The notes: generated by a model not told the origin, from the letters alone. A stretch of DNA of 64,000 nt from Sinotaia quadrata (GCA_028829895.1 CM054178.1:19361501-19425500); one strand, 5' to 3'. Positions 38,990 to 52,439 are shown, counted from the first letter of the stretch. Translations and numbers: made by a program.

Positions 38990-40665
38990 TGTTACGTTTC
39001 CAGTATTTATTTAGAGACCCTGCTTAGGAAATTATAGAACTTTAATTTACTATTTAAATTAATTCCCTCTCCTTTAACCTAAACGGACTGGTTGCTCAAA
39101 TCATCATTCGACTAAATTAAAAATGCATCTTTGTAGTCTAGATCACAGATTTACGAACTGATAATTTGCGTACATTAGCTAGATTGGAAATCGTTAAAAC
39201 TCTCTTAGATTCATATGCATTCATTACGTCATTCGTTTAGCTCAAACAGCCCCCATCCAATCCCATTTTGGTCTATATGCATACAAATTACTACAAAAAG
39301 AGGTTCTTAACAAGATGAATAAGATTTAATAAGTTTAACAATTAACAGCAACGATTAATCACGAGCACGAAGTCTATGATTCAACACAGAGGTTATCTCT
39401 TGTTCTACCGTCTTTGTTAATGGTTTTAACGAGAATTATCTTGCCAAATAGTCACTTGATCCTGGACCATAGTAGATATACTTAACTACACTCTTGGTCG
39501 CATGTGGGGTTCAACTGGTTAGAACTTGTCCACATCACTTTGGCTCATCGTCAGTACTGCATAGCATAACAGTCAATCGTCCACTCAATTACTGCATCGC
39601 TAATGTACTTGCGACGATCGTTAACCGTAGTTAACACAATGTACTTCAACGTAGTTCACGTATGGGTCATGAAGATACCCGAGTCGGCGTACGACTCAAG
39701 AAGTACGAAGGTAGAGAGGAATAACATAAGAACCCGGCTGAAACAAAGGATTTGGGCTCTGTAACTATTTGCGTCTATATTCGCAAAACCCAAGCACATG
39801 TTTCTTTGTTTAAGGTTCTGAATTTAGAATCTATGACTATCGTGTCGTTTACAATTCAAATATGGTTATATTTAAATATACATTGTGGTTCACGTGTGTG
39901 TTACATATAACATTACACGAACGTATGAATTCCCAAATATTTACAGCATTAAAAATTGGAATTCACACAAAGGATTAATTCAAAATGAAGCATGAATGCT
40001 TTACAATTTTACACGAAAAATTATATGCAAGAACAATTTGAATTACAAAGAAGAATTCACCACGTGCACAGACATACTGGCGGCACTAGGGAATTTAAGA
40101 TTTATATAAATTAAAGATAAGAAAAAGTTACAATAATTTATATACAATAACTTTTAGATTTGTCCTTTTACATCGAAACAAGTGCTTTGGCTAAAATAGC
40201 AATAAGCTGCACAAATACATACATCAATTCAATTACAAAATACAATCAATAAATGCAATAGATACTGTAAGAAGTAGACGTGTTATTGTTACCTCTCAAA
40301 AGTAGATTTACTGCTCTAGCGCGGGTTCATCTTTCTCTCGTACGACTCTGGTATGCGGCGGGACGGAGCTAATACAGCTGTCTTGTGCGTCTGCCGGTCT
40401 GGGAACGAGTGACGGATTTCGCGCGTGTGATCATATTTTATAAAACTGCATTGAACGCATCACGTGACCGCTCACGTGGTATGTTGTTGATCTCGAAGGT
40501 GCTGGACAATGGCTTAAAGTTATGCAACAATCTGACCTTGCTAGAAGCTTCTCGATACTGATGTATCACGGGTGAATTTCAACAAAGGTCCTTTCAAAAT
40601 TTTAATTTTGAAACGCGCAATTGGGTCACGAGGCCATGACACAGAATTTGTCACACATCGTCACA
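38990..40665 (+). mobile_element. Solo LTR inserted in gene M exon 2
   Basis: Runs from TGTTACGTTTCC to ATCGTCACA, so it begins TG and ends CA. It is flanked by identical ataag at 38985-38989 and 40666-40670. No internal gag or pol is present, so it is a solo LTR of 1676 bp. Its first 240 bp recur at 55209-55445. The insertion breaks the lectin exon between the Ser-Leu-Tyr and Ser-Lys-Glu codons. Confidence 0.9.
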
Positions 40666-40716
40666 ATAAGCTGCTTTGGTTGCTCGCCTTGTTGAGTGCG
40701 ACATTTACTGGTTCAC
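40666..40716 (-). pseudogene. Gene M exon 2, upstream part (start of lectin domain)
   Basis: Acceptor ctattgcag, then codons for EPVNVALNKASNQSS, the classical opening of F5/8C and F-type lectin domains, ending at the ataag target copy. Taken with 38838-38989 and counting the target copy once, the exon would be 198 bp and phase 1-1, against 195 bp in gene 1. It accepts splicing from the signal exon at 47873 in frame. Confidence 0.88.
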
Positions 40717-42736
40717 CTGCAATAGTCATTAGTACTTCCAAACTTACATACGTTTGCAAGTGAAAAAATCAGCTGATATGAAATATGAATATATTCTTTG
40801 ATTGTAAGTTACAAATCAACTAAAAAAATGTATACCTATAAATACAGTGATGTGTATATATTCGCATTTTGTACTTGTCATAGTACTAAATGAAAGCAAT
40901 TTTACCTTTGATCTTCTTAAGTATTAATTACGTACACAAATAATCAAGATAAAAAAAGGACGTGTGAAATCATACGGTTGTTCACTGGTCTAGATTGGTG
41001 ATAGGGTTCCAGAACCTAAACCTAGCCACATTCACGGATTCTCTTGAAACTTAAACACTATATACATAGTTTTGGATTGCTATGCTGGGCACGAAGCTAT
41101 GGAGTACGTGAAAGTGTATTAAAAAGAGACGCCTGCAAATTACATTTTTCAGAAAGGATTCTATAAGTAGTAATCAGTTGTGAATGGATAATTCCATTCG
41201 CGTGTGAATATGTCTTTTGGTGTGAATGTAATTGACTTAAATAAATTATGTTGAGTGACTAGTAAACATGTAGTACAGCTCTACTACTATTTCACTACTT
41301 CTACTCTAGCTATTTTATCTCTGAGTCTTCTACAACTTTTGCAAAGACACATGATTGTGCTAAGAACATTTAACTTTATAGAATTTGCTGTGTAGTTTAC
41401 ATAATGCACTACATTATTATAAATTCATTTATATTATAGCTAATTGCTTTTCTTATATGAGTATCAAAATCCCTACAAAGAATGACACTCTTTTGGATGA
41501 ACAAAAGTTGACAAAATGAAAGAGAAAATTACAACCACTAAAAAATTAAAAAGTATAACACATTCTACAGGTAATGAGTCGGATGTTACATTTTGTTATT
41601 GTTAGATCAACATAAAAGACTGCCAACCAGCATGTTTATCGACACAGTCAAAAGACAGTCATACCACGTATTTTACTTTCGTCTGCAAACTATTTTTTTT
41701 TTAAGCGATTGCTTTTTGAAAAAAATATTTCGAATTACCATATTTCAGCGGCCACCTATCATCTTTGGCATTTTTATTGCCGACACTAATTGAAGTTTAT
41801 ACATGTGTATCTTTCAGCACATTGCTGTAATTCAGAAATATTGTGAATTTCAACCGACACCTAGTTTCGGATGACAAATATAAAAGTGAGTGTCATAACA
41901 ATTTTGTTTTCAGAATATCCAATAGTTTCAATTTTACGTTGGTTGCAAGCATCTCTTTTGAATGAAAAAGGTAGAACAAATTTATATCGAATTTCATTAT
42001 AAAGTGCATTTATTTCCTTTAAATCCTGACACTTGTGCCTTTTTGAAGTTAACATTAGAATAGTATAATGTAGTTTAAAGAGGTCATCGATATAGATACC
42101 ACTGTTCTTAGAGCTCAGTCAGCAAGATAGTTTCTATAGATGTTCAAAATGATTACTTACATATGTAATGAAATACTTATTTCTTTATTAACATTTGCGT
42201 TTCTCCGTACAACAATTATATTAAATGTTATGACTGTATAAACGGACATTAGAAACAGTATGAACATCCTTATTCCAACTGGCGAAATTCCAACGCTCTT
42301 AAATCCGCATTATTTTCGTAGCAAAGTCAAAGAGCTGTTGCTAGTGAAGCAAAGTACTTTATATTATTTTCTTTATATCCCTCATTGCAGTATATCCTCA
42401 CCACTTCCTGGTCTGCCGTGCGTTTTTGGTGTTCCTTGTGCATTACATATTTTCATAATTACATTTAATAACATTCTTCTATAATTAAGGGTAATGCACT
42501 GGATGATGTATAAATTAAAGAAAATTTACAAATCGATAATAGTAAATATAAAATATTATAAAAAATATAAAATCTTAGTTGGAAACTGAAGAATTGCAGA
42601 AAAGACCAAATGTAAGACTAACTATTTACATAATTTGAAATCAGAGACACTTTAACACGTATAACCCGTTTACGAATACTTACCTAATTTAGGAGCCCGT
42701 GTTTGGTAATGAGAACAGACATTTAACAAAAATAAG

Positions 42737-42768
<32 letters not shown>

Positions 42769-42769
42769 A
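42737..42769. repeat. (TAGA)n microsatellite beside an LTR
   Basis: Short TAGA array ending three bases before the LTR start at 42772. The region 40717-42736 has no recognised gene. Confidence 0.85.
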
Positions 42770-42771
42770 CG

Positions 42772-44227
42772 TGTGGAGGAGTAAATTTGCTGATGCCTCT
42801 TTCTAATCTTAATTGCTTTATAAATTGTTAAATGTCAAAGTGACCCGACCTAGGCAAGGCTTATGATGATACTTGAGTTTGAATAAACAACTCAGTTGTA
42901 GAATACGCAATGCAAACTGTTTCCAGCTGGATTAGTAGTCATTCTGACTAATAGTCTCATATTTTTACATAACAATTTCATCCAATGGGAATTGACCGAA
43001 AATTACTTTGATGAAGAAATTCTATATACTAATCAATTTGAGTTGAACACAATATAAGTCCAGGCATAAGGGCGATCATTAGCGTATGGCAAATTATCGG
43101 ACTTTATAATGGACTTAATGTACTTAGAAATATTTCGTAAATGTTTGCCTTTGATCTATGGTTTGAATTGGTGAATGTTTTATGTAATTTTTACTTTCAC
43201 TAATTTGATTACGTTGTATATTGCACTCGTGATTTTTTATCAATTGCATGTTTCTTATGCTGTATGTGCATCGGGCTAAATAAATTGTTGCTGAATTTGT
43301 AAATTGATAATGTTTGTAAGAGAGAAATGAGTTTTAGAGATTAAATATGCATGAAATTAAGCACTGCCTTAATTTCACATTGGCAGAGAAAAGCAACCAT
43401 TTTTCTTTTCACTTCAGGCAACATTGACTACTGTACTTAACTAAAGTGGTGTGATAATTCAGCATTACAATCAAACTTATCAGTAAACGTTTGCTGTAAG
43501 TTGATTCCTGTGAATTCTGTTCGAGAGCCAATATGGCAGAAATGTGTGGCCTACATTTGGTCTCGAGAATTCAAGAAGATTATTTTGAACATAACTTATA
43601 GTGTGCTTGAGTAGTGCACACGAAAATTCGGGATTACATAGGGCCATCGCCTAAATAAGAAAGACATTGACTTGTTGCAAAGAAAATGATTAGTACATTA
43701 ACTTTCATTATTTCTCTAAACTCCACTCTCAGTTTTTGATGAATGATCTCTATGAACTTCATTATATATGTAATCTAATTTTCTGCTAATGTTTATGCTA
43801 CTATAAACCGAATGCTTGTCCAGCAATAATTGAACAATGTGTTGAAGTGATTGTAAATGTCAATGCTCATTTGATTATATTCATATTTGGTATATTTGAT
43901 TGTGGATTTAAGACATTTATTGGCCTTGATGGAGAGACAGTGGGAGGATGGGGGTTCGCTAAATATAGATTGAAAGACAGTTTTAACTGCTCCTTTGGTA
44001 AGATGATTGCCAGCTAAAGATTTGCTGTGTGATGGTAAATGTTTAATATTGTGGAAGATCATAAACTCTTACTGTGCCCATATATCCGCCAAGTGAGAGA
44101 GACGAGTGGTGTATTCTGGATAAATAATAATTACATAAATTAAGATTGTCATCGCATGTAATTATCTATGAGTGTTTAAATAATAATAATATTCATAACC
44201 AATATCTAAGATGGCATACGTATCACA
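42772..44227 (+). repeat. LTR-family copy, probable 5' LTR of the following element
   Basis: Starts TGTGGAGGAGTAAATTTGC and ends ggcatacgtatcaca, giving TG...CA ends and a length of 1456 bp. It lies about 470 bp before gag-like sequence in the same orientation. Related copies are at 30876-34514, 49230-51490 and 58020-59320 (plus) and 7194-8690 and 11239-11700 (minus). Confidence 0.7.
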
Positions 44228-44689
44228 AAAGTTGGTTGGATGTGTACAGTGATGAACTGATATTTTTTTCAAAATGGTTAAGCTTATTGTCATAGTGTTG
44301 AAAGTGTTAAATGTACAAAATGATTGTTGAATAGTACATAGAGTAAAAACAGATTTAGATAAGATATAGTTGACTAGCAAAGTAGACATTTGGAAAGTAG
44401 TCTCATCTCATTTAGTATTTTCATAAAATTATCTAGATGTTGTCTTGCTTTCTCAGTTCCCTTTTAGTCCTTTGAAATGTTTTGATTAACTTGTTCATTT
44501 ATATTATTAATTTCATACATTAATGATATATGCACTGCAATAGTTTCCGGTATTGATGTTTGGTGATTATATTTTTTACATCGATTGTGCATTTAAGTAA
44601 TTAGATTTAAAGTTTATCAGTTCCTTCAGTGTGTGTGAATAGAGGTTTGAAAATTCAGTCAGATAATGTGCTAATTTTTCGCTGGGTCA

Positions 44690-47345
44690 TTGTGGACTTC
44701 TTTTGCAATTTAAAATTGAAATTACTCCAGAAGAAAGAGAGAGGTGGATACATGAAGTGAAGGAAGAAGGTAGCACCTATGGTCTTTCACGATGCGATAA
44801 TGTAGAGCATGCTATAAAGTATGTGGATAAGAAAGAAATGTTGAAGACAGGACTAGAAAAAATAAGAAATGGAAATAAAAGATAAACATGAAAGAGAAGA
44901 ACAAGAAATAAAAAGGAACTCGAAAGCAAAGTAAGAGAAATCTAAAAGTAACAAATAAAAATAACAATAGAAATGAAGTGATAAACGTTTATAGATTGAA
45001 AGAATGAAATTGACAGAAGGTTAAAAATTGAATGTGATATTAACTGAGGTAGCATTTGCCTAATTAGATGCCGAGTATAAAAGGTACAGAGAGCTTGTCT
45101 TAAACCAACTGAAGATACAGGGAAAAGCTTAAAGATAAGTCAGAAGGCTGCTAAGGTTCAAAAAGTGAATAAAAAAATAATTTTAACAAATGACAAATAA
45201 CTAAGTACTGAGAATTTTGTGCTAAGCTTTTAACAATGTGCCATAGGATTAGGCCTACCAGAAAGATTTTGGCTTTCCCAGTTAGTGGCAGGTATGAACG
45301 ACAAGACATGTACTTTAATAGGCTCCCATAGGAAACAGTGAAGTGTGAGATGCATAAGTCCGAACTGTTGGCGTATGTCAGAGGGACTAGGAGACATACA
45401 CATCTTCTTTCACCACATTTTAATATTGAGCAGACTGATATATTTTTACAGACAACTAGTATCTATAGCATGATTTTTCCAGATGGTTAAATCTATATGA
45501 AGTAGAGATTAGCAAGTGTAAATATATTAGAGTTCACTTTGTGATTGACATGTTGGAGGCGTCATGTCCTCCAACATCTTTAGCTTATGTTAAGGACAAA
45601 ACACCGAAGGATTTCAAGGTATGGTTAAAAACAGCTGACAGGTATGAAGAAACAAATGGGATATGTGCAAATCTGACAGCTAGGCATAACTTACTCAGGT
45701 CAGATAAAGAGCAAGTGATGCCTAAATGACAGAGTGACAGGAAAAATAATAAACCTAACATGGTACCCTCCCTCGCAAATCCTCCATTTAGGAAGACGAA
45801 AGACAGGGCACCCACCCCTCACCAATATGGAAACAAAAACAAACACGAGTTGACACCCTGACAAAGATACTTAGAATGAACCTGTTGTGTGTTTCGAATG
45901 TGGCAAACCAGGCCATATCAGACGTTACTTCCCAGGTAAAATTAGGGTCATAGAACCTAGTGGTACACCTCGTTTTGACGTATAGACTTTGTGTCCCAGT
46001 TCACTCTGACAATGGTTGCGGAGTCGGATGTTAGTACACCCAACTGTGGAGGAAAAATATTATTACACTGGAGAGTGTCAAACAATCACTCTAGCCAATG
46101 GTGTAAAGGATTAGTCATCCATCGTGAAGGTAGACAGGGACAATATGTATATGGATGCATTGTGTCAAGAGTGTGTTCATGGGTTGCAAGTATATTCTGA
46201 GTGGAGAGAATGCTCCTGATTCTGTAGATAATGATTGTGTACTTACGCATAGGCAATTAGGCAGACATCTGCACAGGAAGCAGCACGAAAAGATAATGCA
46301 TGTGAATGTATACATGGTCAACCAGAAACGATTAGTAGTAAGTATGCAGGTTATGCGCAGACTACTTTGACTGAAACTGTCTTTGGAGGGGCATGTCACC
46401 AGGAAAAACATTCTGTGTAGAAGGATTACATGATTAGGGATGTGTATTTGCCAGCAATTTTGTTTGCATTGCGAGACGTACCACAGACTCAACCCTTTTG
46501 AATCCTTTCCTACTCTTGTACGGTAGAACCGTTAAGGGGCCCATGTCTATATTACGAAAATATTGGGCAGCGAGTGGGCTAGCAGAATCCATAAATAATA
46601 CGTATCAGCATGTAAATTGCAAAACATTTTGACACTTCTTGTCAAAAAAACAGCCAAAAACGTATTGCCAGACAAGAACACATGTACAAGACGAAATCGT
46701 CTACCATAGAAGACGGTACGAGGGTGTTGCTATTACCATTTCTCCAAAACAAGTTACAAGTATCATGGCAAGGACCCTATGATGTCATTGAAAAACTAAG
46801 TGGTTATAATTTCATAATTCAGACCTGATCTAAGGCGAATGATTTTCGTGCTAATCTAATGGAGACATATAAGGAAAGCCCGGATAATGTGTTTTTACCA
46901 ATGAACCATGAAAAAACAAGTCTGTATGAATTTACGGTCCCAGTAGCATAATCTGATCTGCATGAAACGTATGTTTTACCTTACGCTAAACGAGATGTTG
47001 TTAAGCAGAAAATTGACTATGTTAGCTGTGGGTCTGATTGAAAAGTAGAGTCCCCGTATAACTCTCTTATAGTCCTAGTTACAAAGAAGGATTGCACACA
47101 CTGATTTTGCGTGAATTAGACAACTAAATAAGTCAGCCAGTTTTTCATGCCTGAGTAAAAGCATCTGTTTGCTAGATTGGGTGGAGCTAAATATATATCC
47201 AAACTCGATCTTGTATAAGTTTTATTTTGTAAATTCCGGTCTGAGAGGCGACAAGCAGAAGTTAGCGCACACCTGATGGCCAATATCAATTGCGGGTGAT
47301 GCCAGTATGAAATGTCGACGGAGCAAGCAGTGTCCATAAAGCTTT
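44690..47345 (+). mobile_element. Decayed Ty3-like LTR element with integrase ahead of reverse transcriptase
   Basis: Broken by many stops. Gag-like sequence lies at 44700-45730 (for example DFKVWLKTADRYEETNG). A zinc knuckle at 45890-45931 reads CFECGKPGHIRRYF, with Phe where the last Cys belongs. The integrase C-terminal part is at about 46680-46920 (LQVSWQGPYDVIEKL). Reverse transcriptase begins near 47025 (GLIEK, stop, SPYNSLIVLVTKKD) and continues with FARLGGAKYISKLDL to about 47330. The rest of reverse transcriptase, RNase H and the 3' LTR are missing. It is dead. It sits in the long first intron of gene M. Confidence 0.75.
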
Positions 47346-47872
47346 AGACACACTTGAGGCCAAAAGCTTTAGACACACAAAATGAGGCCAAAGTCCACTA
47401 CCATTCATTCATTTAACGAGAGAAAAACTATGTAAACAGTCGACTACGACAGTAACCAAATACTACTACTGCTCATTTATTTTTTAACCTCAATACCACT
47501 ATCCTCAAACCAGTAGTACTGTGATTCAAGAGCTACTCAGTTATATTTCAGAGTTCTGCTACATCTAATACCATACTTCTAAAGGAAGAAACAATGTAAT
47601 CACGTGGTTTAGCACATTCGTGTGAAAATAATCCCGTTCTTTATTCTGATTAATATCATTCCTGTTGTCAACAGCACTCAGCAAAATTAATTTATTGTTG
47701 ACAAATATACTCAGAACTCTATAGTTATATTGACATGCGTTTACACATTTATAATGAACTCAGACAGTAGTTTACAATATTATAATATGATAATTAATAT
47801 TTTCAATAGCCATCAGTATTTATTAAATATCGATTTAACTATTTCCAATGCACGATCAGCGAGTCTACTTAC

Positions 47873-47939
47873 CAAAATCTTCACCGGAACAGAAGGCTAC
47901 CGAACACAAAACAAAGAAGATTTTTACTTTACACTGCAT
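47873..47939 (-). pseudogene. Gene M exon 1: start codon and signal peptide
   Basis: ATG at 47939 on the minus strand, 22 codons plus one base, donor gtaagt. MQCKVKIFFVLCSVAFCSG is a good signal peptide, and EDF precedes the lectin domain, parallel to EGNF in gene 1. The exon is intact and phase 1. An octamer GAGGAAGT lies 90 bp upstream, as in gene 1. Transcription may still occur, but the next exon is split by an LTR. Confidence 0.82.
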
Positions 47940-48849
47940 TTTACGTAAATGAATGCATATCCTAAGGAAACAACGTTTATGTTCAGAAAGCTGTTGGAAT
48001 GAAGTATACAGTGAGTATGAACGCCGATGAGGAAGTAAATTTTACTGGCCTCTAACACACCTTAGACACAATTCTCGCACGCGTTGTAATACACATCCTG
48101 TTAGACAGTGAACGAAAATTATTTGAAGAAAATAGCTTCAACGTTTATAAATTAGACTTTCGATCGATCTCTCCATGACGATATTGAAGTGATATTATTG
48201 AAAATCAGAGAGATATGGAAGGCGAAAAAGAACAAATACTGCGCTAGCGCTATCGAGTAGGGCTGCATCATAACATTGCATTGACGACCGAAATATACAA
48301 TTCAGATTCGTACTTTCCATTTTATTACGTACTAAAATGGCAGAGATCATTTCATTTCCTGTATAAATTGTAAAGATGTAGGCATGTGTTTTGTCAGCAT
48401 TTACTGAAGAATACTGCGGCTATTTCATACATTTAACATTAATTATACCTGAAGGAAACGTCCTTCTAGTTTCTTAAAACTGAATAAATAGTTTTGCTTG
48501 AATCAGGTCATTTGCAGATATATAATTATTAATAAGTAACAATTATTGCTAGATATGTTTGACCCTTCTAAGTAGTCATTTCAGTGCAGTCATAGCGTAA
48601 GCAGGACATTGAATAAAATATCCGGAACTCGCACTACGTATTACTAAAGCCTAATTGTGCCACTCCCTTCACTGAATTTCTGCTTTCCAAAAGCCTGACA
48701 AAACAAGAGAATAATAACGCTTTCTCATAGTAATAGTGTAGTGATGTTACGTGAGTAGAATGATTTAATCTAAAATCTTAAAATTAATATTTCTTGCAAG
48801 TATTCCAATCATGTATAATGTGCGGTTTACGAAACGAGCGACCTAACTA

Positions 48850-49061
48850 TCTCTCTCTCTGTCTCTCTGTCCCTCTGTCTCTCTGTCTCTTTCTTTCTTT
48901 CTTTCTTTTTACTTTCTTTCTTACTTACTTTCTTTCTTTCTTTCTTTTTTCTTTCTTTTCAACTTTCTTCCTTTCTTTCTTTCCACATTTCTTTCTTACT
49001 TACTTTCTTTCTTTCTTTCTTTCTTACTTGCTTTCTTTCTTTCTTTCTTTCTTTCCGCATT

Positions 49062-49093
<32 letters not shown>

Positions 49094-49101
49094 TCCGCAT
49101 T

Positions 49102-49163
<62 letters not shown>

Positions 49164-49168
49164 GCATT

Positions 49169-49203
<35 letters not shown>

Positions 49204-49205
49204 AT
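48850..49205. repeat. (TTTC)n microsatellite, about 350 bp
   Basis: Long TTTC array with interspersed ttac, ttcc and gcat interruptions. The 161-codon Phe/Ser/Leu frame across it is a repeat artefact. The region 47940-48840 upstream holds the gene M promoter area and no other gene. Confidence 0.95.
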
Positions 49206-49229
49206 TTTGTTCTTTCTTTAATTTTTTTG

Positions 49230-51490
49230 ACGAAGTAAATTGTTCCCTCCATATTTTTAATTTTAATTTAATTTGCTAAATTTTCAGAGTGACTTGACCT
49301 TGGGCAATCCTTATGGTGTTAGTTTGAAAGTGTATGATTTTGAAGTAAAATGCCTAAGGGAAGAATATTCTAGATCTGCTGACCTAGTGGAAAATGAGTG
49401 AGCAGGTTTTAAAAAAAATAGTATCATGAGATTATGATTTACGAGAGCGAGGCTAGCCAATGGGCTGTGTTTAAGGAGTTTACTTGCAGTAGAAAATGTT
49501 GGTTTCTAGTCACTTTTGAATTTGAAGACAAAGGGAGACGTCCGGCTCTAAGGCAGCCGTAGGCTGAGTGATTAGTTTAAACTGACTGATTGAGAGAGAG
49601 TGGATTTCATGCATTTTACTATGATATGTTACACTTGTTCTTGTGTAAATATGTACTATGTGATTTGATTTATTTACTACAAATGTTTGAACTAAGTTGC
49701 AACCATGTGGTGTATTACCATGTGAAATTGTTTGATACATTGTATTTATTGTATATTATGTGTTACAGGAGAAAATAAATTTTGAGAATAGATGTGAGAT
49801 AAAATGGAGTTAAATTGTAATGAATAAGAAACTTAGGCTTGCTCCTTGATTGTATGTTGCAGTCAGCAGACAGCCTTCTTATTTATTCTTCTTTTGGTTG
49901 TGGTTGAGTCTCAGCCTGAGTGTGAGTTCCACCCTGAGCTGTGAGTCTTAAGTTCGACTTTCAAGTTCCTAGCTACCCTTTATTTGTTCACTACTCATGA
50001 TTTGAGTGACCGGGAAAGTGTGGAAAACTTGCAAAGTGTGGTTGCAGGGTGTGCAAGCCCATGACACATGATAACACACATTTTGGTTCCTTTTTGACCA
50101 CGTTCTGACTCAGACTATGTGTTAATAACCCAGGCATATAATATTATTTGGCTACACTATTCTTATACTAGAGCACATTGTCATTTTCTCACCTACATGC
50201 CTCAGTCAGGTCTGGTAAGGCCATCTGAAACTATCACGTGCACAGGCGAAACAAGCAATGCATTTTTTTAAACTACAAAATTATGTAAACTATCATCTGT
50301 ATACACTCATTCAGGAATCTATACTGTAACTATAAAATTAGTAATCAGCCTTTATTCAGCATCTTTGTGAACTTGTAGTGTGTCAACTGTCGATATTATA
50401 GTGTCTTTTTTGTCTCATTAAGAAAACCAGTGATCTAATTTATCCCTTTATTTCATAATATTATATTAGAGACTCCTGTTAATTCTTTGTTTGGGTGTGA
50501 CTGAGTGTTAGTGAGGGTGAGGCAAATACATGTACTGTAGCCGACCAAATTCTATGGTTCAATGCACAGTTAAGTTGTGTCTAAGAATGTGTATTCCACA
50601 ATACTAACATCTACAGTCACATTCATCAACCCATCTAACTATCTGTTTGTCTAGCTAGCTAGCTGTCTATCTATCTATCTATATATCTCTCTATATATCT
50701 ATTCAGCCAACCAGCCAATGGGCTGTTGGAAAGAAATGAATTTTCTAATCACTTTGAATTTAGTGTGGCAGAAGACTAGCCATGAAAGTTGGCCATTAGC
50801 TTAATGCTGTGTTAACTGATTGATTAAAAGAGAATGGATTTCGTGCTTTTTTATTGTTATACTTTCATATATATAGAGATTATTAAATGAATCCTCTCGA
50901 GATAACAATTGTTTGTGGGACATTCTACAGCATTCTGGAGGGGTGTGCAAAATATTGACAATTCTATTGTGAACAATAAACTTGTGGCATTGTTATGAAA
51001 GCATGTGAATGACTATTGTGGCATTGTTTTCACAATGTTATGTACACATTATTATTTATTATATCTCTATAACTCCATTTCTGCTCGCTGATAAGAAGGA
51101 CCATGTGATTTATACAGAAAGTAATCTACTGAATTATGTGTTACGATAAGACTGTATAAGTATTGCAATTATTCGAACATATATTGATGGAAATTATGTC
51201 AAATAATATTTTCAATATATTACTTACATGTATATTCAATTGTTGATTTAATACATTTATTGTTATATATTTTTTTACATATATTGATAAACATGTGTTG
51301 CTGAGATAGTGGGTGGATGTGGGCTCATTAAATATAGATTGAATATGAATTTATATTCTCCGTTGGTAAGATGTTTTCCAACTAGAAAAATATTGTGACA
51401 GTAAATGTGTGTCTTTAATGTTGTGGAAGAGAGAAAAGGGTTTACTGCAAATGCATATCTGCCAAGTGACAGACAAGTATCTCCCATAAT
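49230..51490 (+). repeat. LTR-family copy, plus orientation
   Basis: Begins gtaaattgttccctcc and has the gagtgacttgacc, gccaatgggctg and tttagtgtggcagaa blocks of the family. It ends with the tctgccaagtgacagacaagt block near 51480. A small (ctat)n array sits at 50655-50700. It lies just beyond the 3' end of gene 2. Confidence 0.65.
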
Positions 51491-51646
51491 CTTGGTAAGA
51501 TTCTGAGAGCTTATTTACAAAGTGAAAGCAAGCCAACTATTATGATTTGATATTAGTGTTGAGAGTATTGAACACTAAGTTGAGGTCGTACCTAATTTGG
51601 AAATGGAACATACTCTGTAAAACATTATTGATAGAACTTGTACTAA

Positions 51647-51852
51647 TTAGGAGGAGATTTCATCATTGACATAAATTCGTTCGTCTTTTTGTGAGACATT
51701 TCCGATTTCCTTGAATACTATTGGTGTGTATGTCGATATCTCATTCTGAGCGTTAGGATCCAGTCTGTCATATGAGTTTGTGTTTTCACGTTCTTCATAA
51801 TTCACAATCTGCTGGACTGCATGAGGAGAATGAGTACTAATTTCCTCTGTTC
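51647..51852 (-). CDS. Gene 2 last exon: cytoplasmic tail and stop codon
   Basis: Acceptor tgtttgtgcag, 67 codons, TAA at 51647-51649. The tail is hydrophilic and tyrosine-rich: NYEE, NSYDRLDP, STYTPI and ERIYVND. YDRL is a YxxL motif of the ITAM/ITIM type and YVND a potential YxN (Grb2-type SH2) site. NPxY, seen in CED-1 and Draper tails, is absent. The phase fits the juxtamembrane exon at 52234 exactly. A signalling or endocytic role is inferred from the motifs only. No clear AATAAA was found just downstream. Confidence 0.85.
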
Positions 51853-52233
51853 CTGCACAAAACAAGCGATTTGATTTGTAGGAATACACTGCCATACTCG
51901 AAGCAGTAATTCAAAATAATCATACGTTACAATATAAAAAATCATGTGCGCAATATTAAAGTATTGCAACTTAATGTTTCCGTTCAGTGGCATAATTACA
52001 CTAAGTAATAATACATTATTTCAATTATACAATAGAATTTGTTCAATCAAATGTTTCTCTTTTATAAGTATTAGATAGGAATTGTACATTAGGAATGATG
52101 TGTGTATTAAAAGCTGAGAAGTATAGTTTGCTAAAGACAGAAAATGACATTCTCCTTTCTAGTTAATGTATTTTAAGAATAATAATAAGAAGAAGAAAAA
52201 TAATTATGAGTATAATAAGAGATAATGACATAC

Positions 52234-52310
52234 TCTCCTGTAACTCGGACAGACAGACTGCACTTGGTAGTGTCACTGTGTCCTGCCTGTTTCTTGAGCG
52301 ATTTACAAAT
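52234..52310 (-). CDS. Gene 2 juxtamembrane exon
   Basis: A 77-bp exon with acceptor tgtcatttag and donor gtatgt, phase 2 in and phase 1 out, which bridges the only phase change in the gene. It encodes FVNRSRNRQDTVTLPS then LSELQE. The Arg/Asn-rich start directly after the transmembrane helix fits the positive-inside rule and orients the protein as type I. Confidence 0.82.
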
Positions 52311-52439
52311 CTAAATGACAGAAATAATGTTCTCACAATAAGACAGAAAAAAGCGTTTAAGGAAACCTACAAATATTGTCAGTTATATATAGGCGTATAA
52401 TTATGGAGGATTTAATTTACAGCCAGTATCTTTTTATCA

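Noticed and set aside
42660..42700. Possible small exon before a gtaagt donor
   Set aside because: The only frame that fits a lectin or signal exon has a stop, and gene M exon 2 was found at 40716 instead.
48794..49279. 161-codon open frame
   Set aside because: It is the translation of a TTTC microsatellite (Phe/Leu/Ser runs) with no splice or protein-family support.
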